Part shown: positions 11,868-24,469 of the stretch, one piece after another
How positions within the stretch are numbered: the stretch's first letter is position 1
Layout of the letters: the number at the start of each line of letters is the position of its first letter
NCBI GenBank assembly: GCA_029448655.1
Contig: JACCLO010000013.1
Location: 1,426,001 to 1,490,000, forward strand
Length of the DNA stretch: 64,000 nucleotides
DNA from: Wolfiporia cocos
Lineage: Eukaryota > Basidiomycota > Agaricomycetes > Polyporales > Phaeolaceae
Direction: 5' to 3'
Translations under genes and position numbers: made by a program
The notes under the pieces: generated by a model
Told to the model about the DNA's origin: nothing
The model's input: only the letters and a program-made list of their open reading frames with translations
The model's database searches: none

Positions 11868-14800
11868 ATGTCAGCCATACTCCAATTCCACCGGGACATT
11901 CTGGATAAGATACATGATCCGTCTACCAGCGAACTTCTGATCATAGCGCGCGGTATTGGCTTGCGGCGCATCGTGTGCAAGCTACTGCAGATCTATGATT
12001 CCCCAAGCAGCCTAGTACTGCTTGTAAATGCCTCTCAAGAAGAAGAGTCTGCCATTGGGGAGGAGCTAGGTGTGATGGGATGCCGCAAGCCGGGACTTCG
12101 CATAGTCGGGTTCGAGACGGGTAAAAAGGATAGGTAAATTATGTTGACTCCCAACAACGGCGGGTACGATTGACGCATTATAGGCAGGACCTGTATAAGA
12201 AAGGAGGCCTCATATCTCTTACATCACAGATTTTTACGGTCGATATGTTGACTTCCGACATTCCGACAAACCTGATTACGGGAGTTGTCATGTTACACGC
12301 TGAGAAGTAAACATGCATTGACGACTATCAAGATGTCATTGATGTCAATTATTGAGTGCAGGGTGACGCCAACTTCAGCGGAGGCCTTCATCGTCCGCCT
12401 GTATCGCGAAAAGAATCGAACAGGATTCTTAAAGGCCTTCACCGACCAACCGGAGCATATCACAAGTGGTATGTCCCCGCTCCGGACAATCCTCAAAGAG
12501 TTACAACTGCGCACGGTTCACATATACCCAAGGTAAACCCCGTTTTCATAACGGTCTACGCGGTGTATAACTATGGATTGCTAGGTTTCACGTTGATGTC
12601 AAGGAATCACTCGACGTGAAGCGTCCGGATTTGGTCGAACTACATCAGAACATGACGGAGTCGATGACTGAGATCCACAGTGCAATTGTTCAGTGCATGT
12701 CAACGACATTGTCTGAGCTCAAGCGTGCCAATACTACTGTACGTCATATATCGCCGCAATAGTGTTGCAACAATTCATGGTTCGCACAATGCAGCTGGAT
12801 CTAGACGATCTGAACATCGATAATGCTTACTTCCGCTCTTTCGACATGGTCGTCCGTAGGCTGCTGGACTCAGTGTGGCACAAGGTAGGGCCCAGAACAA
12901 AACAGCTGGTCAGCGATCTAGCAACGCTGCGCCGGCTTCTCAAGTACGTCAATTTGTCGTCTCTTCAAATTGCGAGGCGCTGACAAGTGAACCGCAAGCT
13001 ATCTCCTCACATATGACGCGCTCGCGCTTCACGCCTATCTTGAGACGCTGATAGCCGTGAACACAACCACTGAGTCAGGCACAGCCCGGCAGAACCAGTC
13101 ACCTTGGATGCTCACCGATGCCGCACATATAATCTTCCAATATGCAAAGAGACGCTGCTACACGATGAGTTCGAAGAAGGCGCCCGCACCTGAGGAAGCG
13201 GATGAAGACGAGGACGCGTGGGATGCCTTGGACGAGATGGAAGGAATTGTTAGACAGAAGACAGATCGCCTCAGCACGCAGCAACGCCCCCGGTGGCTTC
13301 CGCAAGGTATAGATCCGGTGCTGGAGGAACTGCCTAAATGGAACTTGTTAGCGGACGTCCTGCATGAGATTGAGGGAGAGACGATGCGCTTGGAGTCTCG
13401 CATGTCGCATGGTGAGTGCCAGAAAGAGTCATAAGAACACAGTGTTAAGTAAGATGTCCTGAACAGCTGCTGGTACAGATACCGTGCTTGTTATGACGTC
13501 CTCATTGCGCACATGCAGCCTCCTGAGCGAATTCCTTTCTACAATGGACCCAGACGCCCCTCCCGGTACCCGTGCACGCAAGATGATGCAAGACAAACTA
13601 CACGTATACCTGTGGTGGAAGGGCAAGCTAAACAATGGGAAGCAAGAAAGTCGGAGTTATTCTGCGCCAATACCAAAGAGGAATGCCAATGACTCTAGTG
13701 CTGAGATTAGCGAAGCGCTGAAGAAGAAGGATAAGGAGAAGCAAGAGCGGGCGGCAAGCCGGAGACGAGTCAGGGGCGGCGCACCCTCTAGCTCACAACG
13801 ACCAAGCACCGAATCTGCCCGTACCAATGTCATGGCTAGCGATGGGGTTTTGGGAGCAGAGGTTGATGACATCGCCGCCTTGTGAGTGATCGCAATACGG
13901 ACGCAATGTCGTGTTCACAGAATTGATATTCGCAGTCTGTCCACACAGCCTAGCTTGGCCCCACAGGAACCCCAAGTCGACGATATCACGCTGATCGACT
14001 ATGATACGGATTTTGACACTCATTATGGGCTCCTCGTCCCTCAACAGACGGTCATCGTCCGAGCTTACTCCGACGATACAGATGATAGAATGTTGCAAGA
14101 GCTACAGCCGCGATACATCGTTATGTTCGAGCCAGATCAAGACTTCGTTCGGCGGATTGAGGTACAGCGATCTCTACTATTGCATTTATACTGCCATTTA
14201 TTTCAACTCGGCAGGTATATCGAAACAGTAATCCAGGCCTCAATGTGAGGGTATATTTCATGATGTACAGACTTAGCTGCGAGGAGGGCAAGTACCTCAC
14301 AGGAATGAGGCGAGAGAAGGAAGCCTTCGAACGGCTAATCAAAGAGCGCGGGGTATGTCTCTTCAATTCAGACCTTGCACACCTACTGAATGAAGCATGA
14401 CCCTTCCAGTCCATGCTCATGCCCATCCTCGAGGAGCGCAGACCAGGGGGCACAGGTGATTCTCTCATCAAAACAATAAGTACACGAATCGCAGGTGGTA
14501 GAAAGGATGTCTCAAGTGAACCGTCTCGAGTACACCTCCATTACTTGCATGAGTGGTCTCTGTCTCATACTATTGTCGCAGGTTATTGTCGATATGAGAG
14601 AATTCCGCTCGTCGCTGCCCTCACTGCTGCATGCGTCAAATCTCCTGGTCATTCCAGTCACTCTCACCGTTGGTGACTACATCCTGACCCCGGACATTTG
14701 CGTGGAGCGGAAGAGCATACCGGATCTCGTGTCCAGCTTCAACAGTGGACGATTGTATGCGTGATGCTCCCAAGTGAAATACACGAGCTAATCACTCCGT

Positions 14801-15418
14801 TGCAGGTATACGCAGTGCGAACTTATGTCAGTGCATTACAAGCAGCCGATCCTGTTGATAGAGTTCGAGGAGTACAAGTCGTTCTCGCTCGAGGTCAGTA
14901 CATAATGATGCCCATCTGATGATATGCTCACCCAATTGCTGTAGGCTGTAGCTGACGTCAAGTCATACGCCAAGCAGACCAACAAAAACCCTTCAAAACG
15001 GAAGCCCGGCGCAGGACCCGACACGATGCCCATCGCCGCTGCGAGCATCCAGTCCAAGCTCACCCTGCTGACGCTCACCTTCCCGCGCGTGCGCATCATC
15101 TGGTCCTCTTCGCCGTACGCGACCGCGGAGATCTTCCGCGACCTCAAGAGCAACAACCCCGAGCCGGACCCGGCGAAGGCGATTACTGTCGGCGCGGAGG
15201 AGGACCCCGACGCGGGCGCGGGCGTGAACGCGGTGGCGGAGGAGCTGCTGCGCGCGCTACCTGGCATCACGGCGAAGAACGTGAAGCATGTCACGAGCAA
15301 GGTCGGCAGTGTGCGTGAGCTGTGTGAGCTGGGCTTGCCGGAGGTGCAAGGGATTCTGGGCGCGGAGCCCGGGAAGGCGTGCTGGGAGTTCATTCATCGC
15401 GGTGAGCGGAAGATGTGA
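11868..15418 (+). CDS. XPF: XPF/ERCC4-type structure-specific endonuclease
   Basis: Thirteen exons sum to exactly 966 codons (965 residues): 11868-12133, 12184-12306, 12362-12532, 12585-12738, 12795-12943, 12999-13411, 13479-13881, 13936-14161, 14215-14352, 14410-14529, 14582-14754, 14806-14893 and 14945-15418. The N-terminal half is the degenerate SF2 helicase-like region (exon 3 includes [12 protein letters not shown]). A Lys/Arg-rich linker follows. The ERCC4 nuclease has [15 protein letters not shown] with the catalytic ERK at about 763-765, then FNSGRLYTQC and [10 protein letters not shown]. The C-terminus is a tandem helix-hairpin-helix domain ([13 protein letters not shown]), used for pairing with ERCC1/Rad10. 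The product is S. cerevisiae Rad1 / S. pombe Rad16, cutting the 5' side of lesions in nucleotide excision repair and trimming flaps. It appears intact. Confidence 0.95.
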
Positions 15419-15561
15419 GGTGCCTGTGTGTGTTAGCCGGTGTACCCTTCACAGAGTGAGTCCCATTAGTCGCAGTAGTTTACATGTACCTATGGACGCG
15501 TAGCGTGTAGATTCTATCCATACACCCATCCCATCTATGTTCGTGACAGCTCAAAGCAGGG

Positions 15562-16675
15562 TTATGCCTTGTTGTTCCCAAACGCCGTCGCTCTGCCGGG
15601 GAACGTGACGGGAACGGGCAGCGTAGAGGGTTCGTCAATTGGCTCTTTCGAGTCATCTGGCTCGCCGATCATCTCGCGCATTCTGCGCGTGTCTAGAAGT
15701 TTCGCATATTTTGGCTGGATGAACAACGCTCTGGGAGAAGGGGGGCATCGCGAATCAGCGGATGTTAAACAAAGCCTGAGGTAAGAACTTACTCCGCTTC
15801 TACCAGGACATTGCCTTGCATATCATAAATGCCGCCTGCCACCTTCGATTTGCGGCCTTTAGCCTCTACGAGACGCGTCTTAACGACCAGCCACTGTGGA
15901 GCCAACGGTGAGTAAATGTGGGGACCTACAATATTCATTTGAGGCTTACTTGATCCGCGCTTGTTGGCGCACGGTAGTTCAAATGCAGGTATGCCGTGAC
16001 GCCGATCTTCTCGGGCAAGTTCAGCAGAGCCTAACGACACCGTAAGCATTATCCTCCGAGGCTATATGTTATAGCTATTTAGTGAATGGCACATGTACTC
16101 ACCTGCCTCCCGAGGGTCTCATCGAGCAGCGTAGCAAGCAGACCTCCATGCACAATCCCTTCGTGCCCGCACACGCCTCGCCCTACATGCACGAACACGA
16201 GTGCTTCGCTGTTATCCCGCTTCGCCCGTATAAGCGGTGGTATAGCGAGCTTTCCAGGCCCGTTCAGCGCACCCCCGGTCAGACTGTTCACCTTACGCTC
16301 CTCGGGCAGGCGGAGGTACGGCCGCGTCTCATACCACTCCACGCTTCCCTCCTTCGCGCGGTGCTCAACAAGTGGAGGGAGCCTCGTCAGGTCGTCCTCG
16401 AGCTGTGCGACTTGGGCAATATGCTGCGGGTCGAGCGGGTGCAGGGGCGGGGGCGCACTGCGAGGTGAGATGTATGTCGCGAGCGTGGGCGGGTAGAGCG
16501 AGCCGAGACCATACGCGGCGAGCGCGATCGTGCTGTATGCTGAGGAGCGCCCGAACCATCGCAGATACGACGAGGAGGTCGACGACCCCGTCGAAGTGGA
16601 TGCATGCCGACGTGGTGCATGTCGCAGTGCGCGCACGGTCGTGCTCACGTTTCGACGCAGTGTTGACTGTAGCAT
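15562..16675 (-). CDS. HotDog-fold thioesterase, membrane-anchored or mitochondrial
   Basis: Read on the minus strand, exon 1 is 16675-16103, followed by three short exons ending at TAA 15564-15562. The N-terminus after MLQSTLRRNVSTTV is rich in Arg, Ser and Thr and looks like a mitochondrial presequence. A hydrophobic segment follows (STIALAAYGLGSLY). The catalytic HotDog motif is HEGIVHGGLLATLLDETLG, then KIGVTAYLHLNYRAP and WLVVKTRLVEAKGRK. This pattern matches the fungal THEM4/acyl-CoA thioesterase-like superfamily. An in-frame Met 22 codons upstream would lengthen the N-terminus; the inner Met was chosen because it starts the presequence-like run. The acyl substrate is unknown. Confidence 0.85.
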
Positions 16676-17168
16676 TGCAGAGAGATGAGCCAGCTGTCGA
16701 TGAATGAGAGCGTTTAAATATTGTCTGCGTTCTATCCGCAAACTATAGCGAGTCAGAGAGGCCGCAGGAGAATGTAAAGCGATGCGCTAGTCAGATCATC
16801 ATGCAGTAAATATGTAGACGCTCGTGAATGCAGCTTGTCTCCGGGCCGAAAATAGACGACAGATTAGCCGGAATCCTTTGCTAGATTCAGATTCTAGTCA
16901 ATATCCTCGCTGCATTACCTCGATAGCTTTGAATGTAGCCATTTGACGGTCTGCTAAGTGTTTGTGTTATCATGATCATCATGCAGATTTGCTAGGAATA
17001 CTGCGAGATTTGCTGATCAGATTTCATACCGCCAGTGTGTTCATGCTCTGAAGTCAGAGTCTTGTGAAGGCAAGCAGCAGATAATCTTTCAAGCCATCGG
17101 AGATTTAGTGAGCCAACTGTAGTGATTTCAATCAATTATTATATCTGAATAACTTCGCTACAAGCCTC
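16676..17168. other. Divergent promoter region
   Basis: This is the shared upstream region of the thioesterase (minus) and the JmjC gene (plus). A 13-bp direct repeat GATCATCATGCAG occurs at 16794 and 16974. Nothing else was recognised. Confidence 0.5.
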
Positions 17169-18884
17169 ATGAACAATACGCCTACTTGCGATTACTGCAC
17201 AGACCCTCCTTCCTATGAGGGATTTTACAAGTCCTACCTGTTACCGAACAGACCGGTCATAATTGGACCCAAGCTCATAGCATCATGGCCCGCAGTGAAG
17301 CACTGGATGCGCTGCTCCTCGCCCTCCACTGACAGGAAGATCAATTGGGACTACCTCTCGCAAAACTATGGAGACTGCGACGTCACCGTGGCCGACTGCG
17401 GCACGCGCGAGTTCAGCGACCAGAAGCGCAGCACGATGCATTTCCGCGATGTCGTCGCGCTGTGGACAGCGGTCGCAGGGGAGAACCTTTACGTCAAGGA
17501 CTGGCACCTCACGCGGTATCTCGCGGCCTCTGGATCGAACGGCGAGTCGTTCTACTCAACGCCGGATATCTTCCGGGACGATTGGATGAATGCATACTAC
17601 TCCGCGTGCACGGAAGACGACTTTCGGTTCGTGTACGTTGGCGCGGCGGGCACATTCACGCCGCTGCACCGGGACGTGTACACATCGTACTCATGGTCAA
17701 CAAACGTGTGTGGGAGGAAGCGGTGGTGGCTCTTTCCCCCGGAGCAGACGCGGTATCTGTTTAGAAAGGGAGGGGAGGCGCATGCGGAGACCGCGTTCGA
17801 TGTACGAGATGTGGACGAGCGGGAGTTTCCTGATATCAAGCGAGCGACGCCAATTGTGGTTGAACAGAAGGATGGGGAAACGATCTTTGTGTGAGTGCCC
17901 GCTTTGTTGCGTATTGAAAATTGCATCAACTCGCGGCTGTAAAGCCCGAGCGGATGGTACCATCAGGTTGGTAGCAGCAGGCCAGATGCGAAGTAACTCC
18001 TAACAGGCCTAATGCAGGTGGAAAACTTGACTGCATGCATTTCGATTAACCACAACTGGTGCAACTCAGTCAACCTGCCCTCTTTATACGATTCCATGTG
18101 TGCCAAGGTTACGGAAGTTGAGCATGCTCTTGAGGACGTCAAGGAGCTCCTCTCCCAGAACTCTGCCGGTTCGGATGGATGGATGCGCGAGTGGGTACAG
18201 ATTGTGCAGGATGTCGTTGAGAAGGATGCCGGTTGGAAGTACGGTTCATTCACTGGATAGAAGAGCGTGAATCTGATATACTAATCCAGCTGGACTACGT
18301 TCTGGAAGATGGTACTGTACGCTCTGAAATGCACATGCAACGAGTTCTCTTCGACACCGCAGGTAGGACCCATCGCTCGCGGCCGCATGACGATTTCTCT
18401 GATCCCGATCTGCAGCTTTCGATAAAACTGCACCCAGGCGCATCAGAGTTGCTCTGGCGGCCTGCGCCTCCGCATCTCACGCCTCCCCACCATTTCATCC
18501 TTGATCGTGTGAAGAAATGCTACCAAAGTTTCGTAAGCCGCGAGCATGGCGAAGTGGAGTCCATCGAAGGATTGAGGGACGTCTTGCAGGCGGTTGCGGA
18601 ACGCCTCCCCGAGACAAACGCGTACGTCGTTCGTCCATCGACCATAATAGCAGTAACAACGATGTTGACGGATTGTTTGCAGCGCGCCTTTGAGCTGACA
18701 TGATCATTCTCGAACCTGTGATCACCAGCTCGAGATCTAAAGTCTAACTCAGGCACTTGATAGGGGCGAGCGGATACAAGCGTTTCCGAAGAAGCTCAAT
18801 GCTTCTTCAGATGGCTTGTTCGCATTGCTGGCGGATCAAAGGCTCGCGCTCATGTTCTCGGTACGGCCGTCACCACGGCGATAA
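17169..18884 (+). CDS. JmjC-domain 2-oxoglutarate oxygenase, JMJD4-like
   Basis: Six exons sum to 455 codons (454 residues): 17169-17890, 17945-17966, 18018-18238, 18290-18362, 18416-18621 and 18764-18884. The JmjC core has TPLHRDVYTSYSWS with iron ligands H167 and D169. The distal His is about 247 in PSGWYHQV. KRWWLFPPEQT and CISINHNWCN also fit the JMJD4/JMJD6 group. The third exon ends DAGWN, and the next opens WTTFWKMVLYAL, restoring the family's C-terminal helix. Human JMJD4 hydroxylates a lysine of the release factor eRF1, so a role in translation termination is a reasonable guess. Reading straight through 18238 gives an early stop at 18260, which the intron removes. Confidence 0.88.
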
Positions 18885-19539
18885 GCCAGCATCATGCCCA
18901 ACGAACGGTTGTCGCGATGGAACCGCGGTTGTCGGCAAACATATCCGGGCGCTAATTGTAAATTCGTCAAGATCACGGGCGTCTATTCACGCGCTCCGCG
19001 ATGTTTCCCAGTTTTTCGAATACAAATAGAAGACTCTGTCTCGAGATCCTCGATCTACTGAACGTCCGTAAGTCGTTCGGAGTCAGAACTCATTAACGTG
19101 CTTATAGTAACTGCTCTGGGCTTGGGTATTTATGGGATTAGTGCCATCACTAGACCAAGCCAACATGATCATGATCAACGAGGCACGTTATTCCCATCAG
19201 TTGGTGGGGTGATCCCCGAAGCACGCAGGCCAACCGCGGCCGGATGCGTCAGACTGAGACACAATGGCAGTTTCATTGGCAGGACGATGAGGAGGCGATG
19301 CTAATCGAGAGTCTGATGCGCTGCAGCATCCGGTGCACATGGGTGAAGCTGTGCGCTACATAAGCAGCGTCTGCAACGCACCAAAACTCTGCCCCGTCTT
19401 GATTGACGTCCAGGTATCCTACTACCTCCCGCTCTTTTAATCCATCAAGTGGCTGGCCCACTTGCACGACCTTGCTTTCACGCTTACGTCCGCTTTCGCT
19501 GTCCGATCTCACGCCGTTTACGCTTACGACTATCACGCC
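18885..19539. other. Intergenic region without recognised genes
   Basis: Only short open frames occur. It contains the 3' end of the JmjC transcript and the promoter of the gene at 19540. No repeat or RNA gene was seen. Confidence 0.5.
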
Positions 19540-21073
19540 ATGTTGAACAGGACCGCTGGCTCGTTCGGCCGTAATGCCACCCCCATCCCGCCCACGCTCC
19601 TCAAGCTCGACCCCGAGCAGCGCGCTCGACTTGTCAGGTCGAGCCAAAAAGTTAGCAAGGTGTTGGGCACAATTCCTGTCGTGGATGTCGTCTCCCCTTC
19701 GGAGAACACGTCGGTTCAGCTCATGTCTCCGGAAGCTACCCCTCATACAAGAGACGTTCGCTCTTTTGTGGCACAGCGCTCCCCCGCCTCGTTCATTCAC
19801 TCTGTTGTGTCGAAGAAGTCTTCCCGTAACGAGGTCCCCAAATCGCCTGTCGTGCAGTACAGGATTTCCATCACTCCAGCTGAGAAGAAGCAAGTCGATG
19901 CGGCCGCCGACGCTGGTCGGCCCGCACGCAGCAGACTGCAGCGCGATCACGTACCTCCGCCGCTTCCCCTAACGCAGCCGCAACGCACTGAGGCTCTCCC
20001 CTTGTCTCCGTTCCGATACAGCACTCTCAGGTAAGAGATGACGCTTGGATAGCATAGTACTTGTCTTAGCTATCTTCATCAGGGCCGCAACCACACCAGT
20101 TATGTCTCCCCTTGATCCCGTATCGCCATTGTCTCCGATCACGGAGGCCAAGGTGAAGCAAAGCAAGCAGGAGAAACTTGCCAAGCTCGAGAAGCTCGCC
20201 CAGTGCGCAAGCACGAGTCTGCCTCAAGAGCTCATCTACCCCTCGTTCGGACAAGTGGAGGAGAAAGCGGAGCAGATCACGTCTTATCTGGACCTGTACC
20301 GCATGCGCTCGCAGGATGACAGCGGCCTCTTCATGACCACAAGCTCCGCTATTCGCCTCGAGGAGGAAGTCATGGAACCCGAGAACAACTTGGACACTCT
20401 GCGCCCAAGCGAGAGGATGAGCAGACTGGCGATGCACAACCGTCGCAGCATGTCGGCCCACGACTGCTACACTTTTGCAGACGCGCTTGAGCACCAGAGC
20501 GCGCGTTTCGCCTTCCTGCGCGACTCGCGCATTAGCCGCGAGCTGCATTCTCCGTTCCCGTTCTCCCCGCGCGCGAGCGCACGCACGTCCGCGCACTCCT
20601 ACGTAGTGGTGTCCCCCTCGGTCTACTCTACTACATCCGCGGACTTTGTACACGACCCCGCCGAGGACATCGATGTGCCCGTCATCGTTCCAGAGACGGT
20701 TCCGGACCTGCGCAGCGCCCGGTCCTTCTCGCGCGCCAAGGAAAACATCCTGGGCGCCGACGCGGCGCTCATGGCCGCGTTCCGCACGGGCTTCGGCGCG
20801 CGCCCGCTCAGCTTCGCCCTTCCGCCGTTCCCCGCGCCAACGGGCCCACTCCCGTCGCCGCCCTTGTCGCCTGCGCTCGCGCGCGTCAAGTCCCCACGTG
20901 CGCCGTACTGGGTGAGGCGTGCGGTGCGCCCGCGCGATTCGCGTCTGCTCGCGGAGCGGCGCGCATCGCGGATGACGCCGCGGACGCTGCGCTTTGAGCG
21001 AAGGATGGGGTGGGGAGGGCAGTGGGACCGGGGGAACATGGCAGGGATGATTGACTCGCTGAGGGAGTTGTGA
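19540..21073 (+). CDS. Conserved disordered basidiomycete protein
   Basis: Two exons (19540-20030 and 20083-21073) give 493 residues. The N-terminus (MLNRTAGSFGRNATPIPPT) runs into LLKLDPEQRARLVRSSQKV. It is followed by long Ser/Pro-rich stretches with SPLDPVSPLSPIT, a short Lys/Glu-rich helix (KQSKQEKLAKLEKLAQ) and an Arg-rich C-terminus. No catalytic motif, signal peptide or membrane span is visible. Third-position GC is high. I do not recognise a named family. The Ser-Pro density suggests a phosphorylated regulatory or scaffold protein, which is inference. The Met at 19540 was preferred over 19462 because the protein-like composition begins there. Confidence 0.75.
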
Positions 21074-21288
21074 GGGTGCGCACGATTGGGGAGGTTCGCA
21101 TGCTAGGCGCTGGAACAGTGCTCGGGCAGGGATCCCTGACGAAAGCTTTATTTCATTTGTTCGTCTTGCCTTCATTTAGTACGAATAATGTTATGGCGAA
21201 TCTGCGTGAACAGTATCTGTCTGCCCACTGAATCCAGATTGTGTCAGAGCTTAAATCAAATGATAGGCCAATTGTGTGCGTCATAAAT

Positions 21289-21406
21289 ATCCACGGCCAT
21301 AGGACTCTGAAAGTACCGCATCCCGTCCGATCTGCGCAGTTAAGCAGAGTGCCGCCCAGTTAGTACCACGGTGGGGGACCACGCGGGAATCCTGGGTGCT
21401 GTGGTT
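21289..21406 (+). rRNA. 5S ribosomal RNA
   Basis: The 118-nt stretch begins ATCCACGGCCATAGGACTCT and ends CTGTGGTT, so the ends pair as helix I. Internal landmarks of fungal 5S are all present: GCACCGC-like GTACCGCATCCCGTCCGAT, GTTAAGCAGAGTGCCGCC, AGTTAGTACCACGGTGGGGG and ACCACGCGGGAATCCTGGGT. The internal RNA polymerase III control region is intact, and T-runs follow at 21407-21420 as terminator. It stands alone, away from any 18S-5.8S-28S unit in this window. Confidence 0.95.
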
Positions 21407-22061
21407 TCGTTTTGTTTTCTCTCTCTTTCGAATGTTTTTGCGACTGGCTGATTATGTGCCCGAATTTCTATGATCTAAATGTATGCAGGAGATAGCCATT
21501 GAATGTGAGAATTAGAGCTCGTTGTGTGGGTTGTCAGTCGTACTTACTGCAGGGCCGCTTCGATTCAAATATAATCGCCAGAATCTGCCCAAAAAAGGCG
21601 TGTAAGTTGTATGCACTTAATATAAATCTCCAGAAGTACATAAGTGTCAGCAACGAACTTGAAGCTTGAAGCTTGAAGAGGCATCTGCGTTACTTCTTAA
21701 TTCATCGAACATTGTTGATGGACGCGTTCCATGGTTACATGACAAGGCACGGTTGTGAAATTGCGGACCATGGCACAACCGCATAGGCTTACCCAAAGTG
21801 TGTATATCTATGTCGACGGCACAGTGAGCAAGGAGCTTGTGTACATATACTCTATAGAGCTGGAGAATATAGCGCTGCACGAAGGTTACCCCATAGAGCA
21901 TATCTTACTAACCTATCAAGACATAGATATCGTGTGAGCAGCGATGCGCCCCTAGTATACAGAACTTGTACATGGTGTTTGAAACGGGCATAGCAACATT
22001 GACGGGGTATCATCGAAGTTGTATATGCGTGATCGTTAATTTCATGAGTGGCGATGGGAAG
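21407..22061. other. Intergenic region between 5S and seven-TM copy B
   Basis: AT-rich and without a convincing gene. The heptamer CTTGAAG is repeated three times at 21658-21678. Otherwise nothing is recognised. Confidence 0.5.
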
Positions 22062-23482
22062 TCATGATGTATTGCGCATCCTATCAAACAGTGCCGAGCC
22101 GCTCGCGCTCGCGTCACCACTGACGGTCTTGATATCCGGGTCTTCTGTCTGCGTGACGACTTGAGTAACACACACCTCCACAGGTCTCACGAAGAGCCTC
22201 CCTCTTGACCGTGCACCATCCGCGAGGCTATATGGGAGCTGCTGAGGGACCCGCGGTCCCACTGAGAGCCCCACACGGACTGTTATGAGGGTGGACGCAA
22301 TGCCGGTGATTCCTGGGATGCCTGCTTGACCGATGCTCGCAAGGTCTGAGTGGACCTCGAACAACGTGCCGAAAAATATTGACCAAATTCTGGAAGACAG
22401 AGAGGGTCAGCGATAGCAATTTCAGCCTTGATGCACGGACGCAAGGAGCAGGGCACTCTCAATGAACACAACCAAGACCGTCTAAAATCAGAGTCACATC
22501 ACCGTTGTCACATTGTAATGGAATAGACCTGCTCACTATGAGTCTCTGTCCTCCGCAATACCGTCTTACGGCGAAACGTGATCGACAGATCCGCCAAGTG
22601 ATCAATGCTGCCGATACGGCGCAAACTATGTCAGTATCTCCTATCCGCACGCGCAATTCAATAACCTGACCTGTGCAGTACAGGTTGGTGCTGCGAATAT
22701 AGCTTATCGTCAACTCATGACCGACCGGGATTGGTGAGCGGTGCAAACCATATGGCAAGAGTCACGCCGGTAGTGACCCACTCGGCGACGAAGACAGGGA
22801 AAGAGTCAGAGACTCGATGTCGCGCAATAGAAACTCCAATTCCAAAACCACTAACTGAATACAACACAGCGATGAGCAATCTGTGTGGCGCTGCGACACA
22901 AAACGAAGGACGTACTCAATGTTCCAGCAAGAGTGCACAATGGCAAGATCATGATCAGTTTGTTGTGCGCCCAAATGATCCAAAGACGATACAGCTTAAC
23001 CACGACCCCCAGTGAGCACAGAATGCAATTGTGGCTGAACCTACACGTACGAGCAACGCATCTCCGATGACCATGCACGTCACCTCGAGGCACACTTGAG
23101 AGACATACTGGGGCTGGCGAGTATCTATAAAGTACTTCTCCGCTGACACGCTTCCCTCAAATGCGCCAAATAGGCGTATGACACTCAGTATCCAGTGCTG
23201 GTGTTGGGAGCTTGGATGTAGCATCGTCCATAAACCACAAATATTCGCACACACCATTGTGTTAGCTATGAACAAGCATGCATTGGAGATGAACATGGGC
23301 GAAGTAATCAGAGGTTTGATGCCATATTTTACACCGTTCAAAGGACCAGTGGAATACAGCCGACGATGCGCGAGTATCAAGAGAGAGGCAATGCACAGGA
23401 CCAAGAACACGCCATAGAGAAAGCCTTCCAGAGCCACATTAACCAGATTAGCGGAGACGATAGATACCAAGGAAAATGCCAT
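22062..23482 (-). CDS. Seven-transmembrane protein, copy B
   Basis: Multi-exon gene on the minus strand with the same plan as copies A, C and D. It starts with MAFSLVSIVSANLVNVALEG and FLYGVFLVLCIASLLIL. Then follow HWILSVIRLFGAFEGS, YVSQVCLEVTCMVIGDALL, LYRLWIIWAHNKLIMILP, FVAEWVTTGVTLAIW, ALITWRICRSRF, VFIESALLLA and the last core segment GIPGITGIASTLITVRVGLS. The hydrophilic tail ends FDRMRNTS. No disabling stop was found after placing introns. It is closest by eye to copy A in the C-terminal exon (GITGIASTLITVRVGL, TQVVTQTED). Function unknown. Confidence 0.82.
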
Positions 23483-24469
23483 CAGGAGTCAGTCTTCAGG
23501 GAGCCTCAAGAGGGGAGGGGGCCATACATGGTCCATATATGCGTCCTGCTCCACCGCAGAAGAGGCCAGCGAATGGTCGAATATCCCTTGATGTCTGGTT
23601 GTGAGTTGCCGGATGGCCAGGGAGATAATCTTGCAGGGAAGGCGTCCTATGCTCCGCGAAATGGTACCATCTGAGCATGTGTGCATCAGGGCGTCAATCA
23701 TATCAGAGGCAGTCCCATACAGCTTCCTGCATAGCTCGCATCCGCAATGCATGCAGGTGTAGCACTTGCGCCAACGTACAGACGGTGGAATGAGTCCTGC
23801 CTAGTCTCGTTGTTCTGAGGAATGTGACACAGAGACTAATGCTGTCCTGGGCGAGTAGTACTGGAATATGGTGTTTCGTCCAACTTTGAGCGTTCGTAGT
23901 AGATATACATAGTTCGGCGGACCGTGTACTGACAAGACCTTGCGGCGCTATCCCACGACTAGAAAGATGAAGATGTGGCAACTGCTTGGCGTCCGAAGCA
24001 CGAGGCAGACTCTGGCGTACAGGACACAAGGTAGCTTCGACCCGAGCTTCCGTTAGCCTCGAGGACGAAGGTCTTCTCATGCGTACCACTTCATAAGCCA
24101 TAGCGAGATGGCCATGTATGCATCACATGTTTCGACAGGCGGGCGAGACCACAACGAAATACTCGAGTCATTCAATTCCAGACGTTATGTGAAATCGCGA
24201 CTAGTGAACCCACCAGACTGAACCATTCCGCTTGTGGGGAAGTCAGAGACTGATAATTTGGTCCGTTCGCCTAATCTAGCTATGATCAAGCGTTAATATA
24301 TAATGGCTTTACATAAGCAGCGCAGATGCACTGCATGAAATGTTGAAGCAACGGAAATATGGAATACATGTGATCGATGCGCGTGACATAACGCGAAGCT
24401 CCCGTGACAAAACGCGTCGCGCGGCATGCACTTACGCCAATTATCTACGGAACGCCACATTATCGCAGT
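23483..24469. other. Divergent promoter region of copy B and RAD17
   Basis: No gene was recognised. The minus-strand frame 23703-24101 (132 codons) has no motif. ACGCG-containing sites lie near its right end, just before RAD17. Confidence 0.5.
24412..24417. promoter_or_regulatory. ACGCGT (MCB-like) site before RAD17
   Basis: ACGCGT sits 53 bp upstream of the RAD17 ATG at 24470, inside AAACGCGTCGCGCG. A further ACGCG core lies near 24391. This is a candidate G1/S element by analogy with yeast MBF sites. Confidence 0.35.

Noticed and set aside
18233..18703. A separate gene or frameshift at the end of the JmjC gene
   Set aside because: Two ordinary introns (18239-18289 and 18363-18415) join the parts in frame and recover the family motif.
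20066..21175. Long minus-strand open frame (369 codons) opposite the disordered-protein gene
   Set aside because: It is a mirror of the GC-rich codon pattern of the plus-strand gene, lacks motifs and is rich in Arg/His repeats typical of antisense translation.
21658..21678. Heptamer CTTGAAG repeated three times
   Set aside because: Too short and isolated to be more than a chance microsatellite.
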